From assembly GCF_021183625.1 (NCBI RefSeq), contig NZ_CP089214.1:2046001-2110000 (forward strand): a stretch of 64,000 nucleotides of DNA, read 5' to 3'. The DNA is from Nocardia asteroides (GTDB lineage: Bacteria; Actinomycetota; Actinomycetes; Mycobacteriales; Mycobacteriaceae). This document shows, piece by piece, positions 63,466 to 64,000 of this stretch (positions are counted from its first letter, which is position 1; each line of letters opens with the position of its first letter). The notes under the pieces were generated by a model. The model was given only the letters and a program-made list of their open reading frames with translations. It was not told the DNA's origin and made no database searches. Both the position numbers and the translations under genes were made by a program.

Positions 63466-64000
63466 GGGACCGCGACCTCCCGCTCGGCGGGCCGGTACGC
63501 GGCGACCGGGTTGGCGAGGGCGTGGTCGCCCGCGACCAGGGTGGCGTAGGAGTTGCCGAGGTCGACCATGCGCTTGTTGTTGCCGAGCTGCAGCTGGTTC
63601 AGGTGGATGGCGGGGAAGGCGGGGGTGAAGAGATCCCAGCGGCGGAAGCGCTCCGCGAGCTCCGGGTGCCGCTCGCGGTAGTCGAGCAGGCTCGCCGCGA
63701 CCAGGGCCCAGAAGCGGTCGTCCGGCAGCAGGCCATCGGCGTGCAGGATCAGCGCGAGATGCCGCAGGAAGTCGTCGAAGACGTCGGAGAGGATGCCCAT
63801 GGCGCGGATCTCGTCCGGCTCCTCGGTCACCGCGCGGCGGGCCGCCTCGGGCAGCCCGGCGGGGTCGCCGAAGATCGAGACCTCCTCGCCGATGTCCTTG
63901 AGCACGGCGCGCACCGGCACCCCGGCGTCGAGCACCAGGATGAGGTTCTCGCCGTGCGGGGAGAACTTCAGCTCGTACCGGTAGAGCAGGTGCAGGATCG
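63462..64000 (-). CDS. IucA/IucC-family siderophore synthetase, C-terminal part (cut by window edge)
   Basis: The 179 visible codons contain the conserved [28 protein letters not shown] motif and the C-terminal iron-reductase-like (FhuF-like) region, e.g. [32 protein letters not shown] and [24 protein letters not shown], of NRPS-independent siderophore (NIS) synthetases. Such enzymes join a citrate or succinate carboxyl to an amine or hydroxylamine. The N-terminal adenylation part and the operon promoter lie beyond position 64000. Confidence 0.9.
   Translation of the reverse strand, partial: ILHLLYRYELKFSPHGENLILVLDAGVPVRAVLKDIGEEVSIFGDPAGLPEAARRAVTEEPDEIRAMGILSDVFDDFLRHLALILHADGLLPDDRFWALVAASLLDYRERHPELAERFRRWDLFTPAFPAIHLNQLQLGNNKRMVDLGNSYATLVAGDHALANPVAAYRPAEREVAVP

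Noticed and set aside
61243..63549. A 768-residue plus-strand frame opposite the penicillin-acylase gene
   Set aside because: Arg/Gly/Ala/Val-rich antisense frame with no domain; the minus-strand gene has clear family motifs.

Overview
The window looks like chromosomal DNA of a mycolic-acid actinomycete, most probably Nocardia or a close relative. The base composition is very GC-rich. There is a complete mce operon, an Mqo-cobalamin gene block arranged as in Mycobacterium, a PucR regulator, an IdeR-type iron box and a lipid-linked siderophore locus. These are family-level inferences from reading the sequence; no database search was run.

Positions 1-3.2 kb hold a tiny hypothetical gene, an EfpA-like MFS exporter and cysG. 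From 3.4 to 20.1 kb there is accessory DNA: a two-domain TetR regulator resembling Mce3R, a nine-gene mce operon read leftward (yrbEA-yrbEB-mceA-F-mas), two tiny membrane genes, an MpaB/DUF2236 oxygenase, an HTH/membrane/ABC exporter cassette and an aminoglycoside-phosphotransferase-like gene. A decayed pseudogene (20.1-20.9 kb) leads into an AT-richer island (about 20.9-24.4 kb). The island carries a STAND NTPase (XRE-XRE-NB-ARC-TPR) divergent from a small two-helix membrane protein.

From 24.1 to 38.5 kb lies a core-like block: cobE-cobB-cobO-chelatase-GNAT-mqo on the minus strand, two alpha/beta hydrolases, map-cobQ, then divergent PucR and MerR regulators and a luciferase-like oxidoreductase. 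Gene order matches Mycobacterium tuberculosis efpA-cysG-cobB-cobO-Rv2850c-Rv2851c-mqo, except that about 21 kb is inserted between cysG and cobB.

From 38.5 to 49.2 kb is a regulatory patchwork. Two paralogous secreted proteins of unknown function flank an MpaB-TetR operon, and all three promoters carry the same 26-bp dyad (GGTACT-N14-type). An ECF41 (SigJ-like) sigma factor and a DoxX gene share divergent promoters that both fit the ECF41 consensus. An epoxide hydrolase and a WYL regulator flank a perfect 9-bp dyad.

From 49.2 kb to the end the theme is iron. An IdeR-type box precedes a DrrABC-like exporter. On the other strand runs a tightly overlapping operon for a hydroxamate siderophore with an acyl tail: IucA/IucC synthetase (cut by the window edge), cytoplasmic penicillin-acylase-like protein, stand-alone condensation domain, PLP decarboxylase, N-hydroxylase, acyl carrier protein, acyl-CoA dehydrogenase, WS/DGAT-like acyltransferase and fatty-acyl-AMP ligase. 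The enzyme set suggests a nocardichelin-like or citrate/succinate lipohydroxamate product. No tRNA, rRNA, CRISPR array or transposase was seen.
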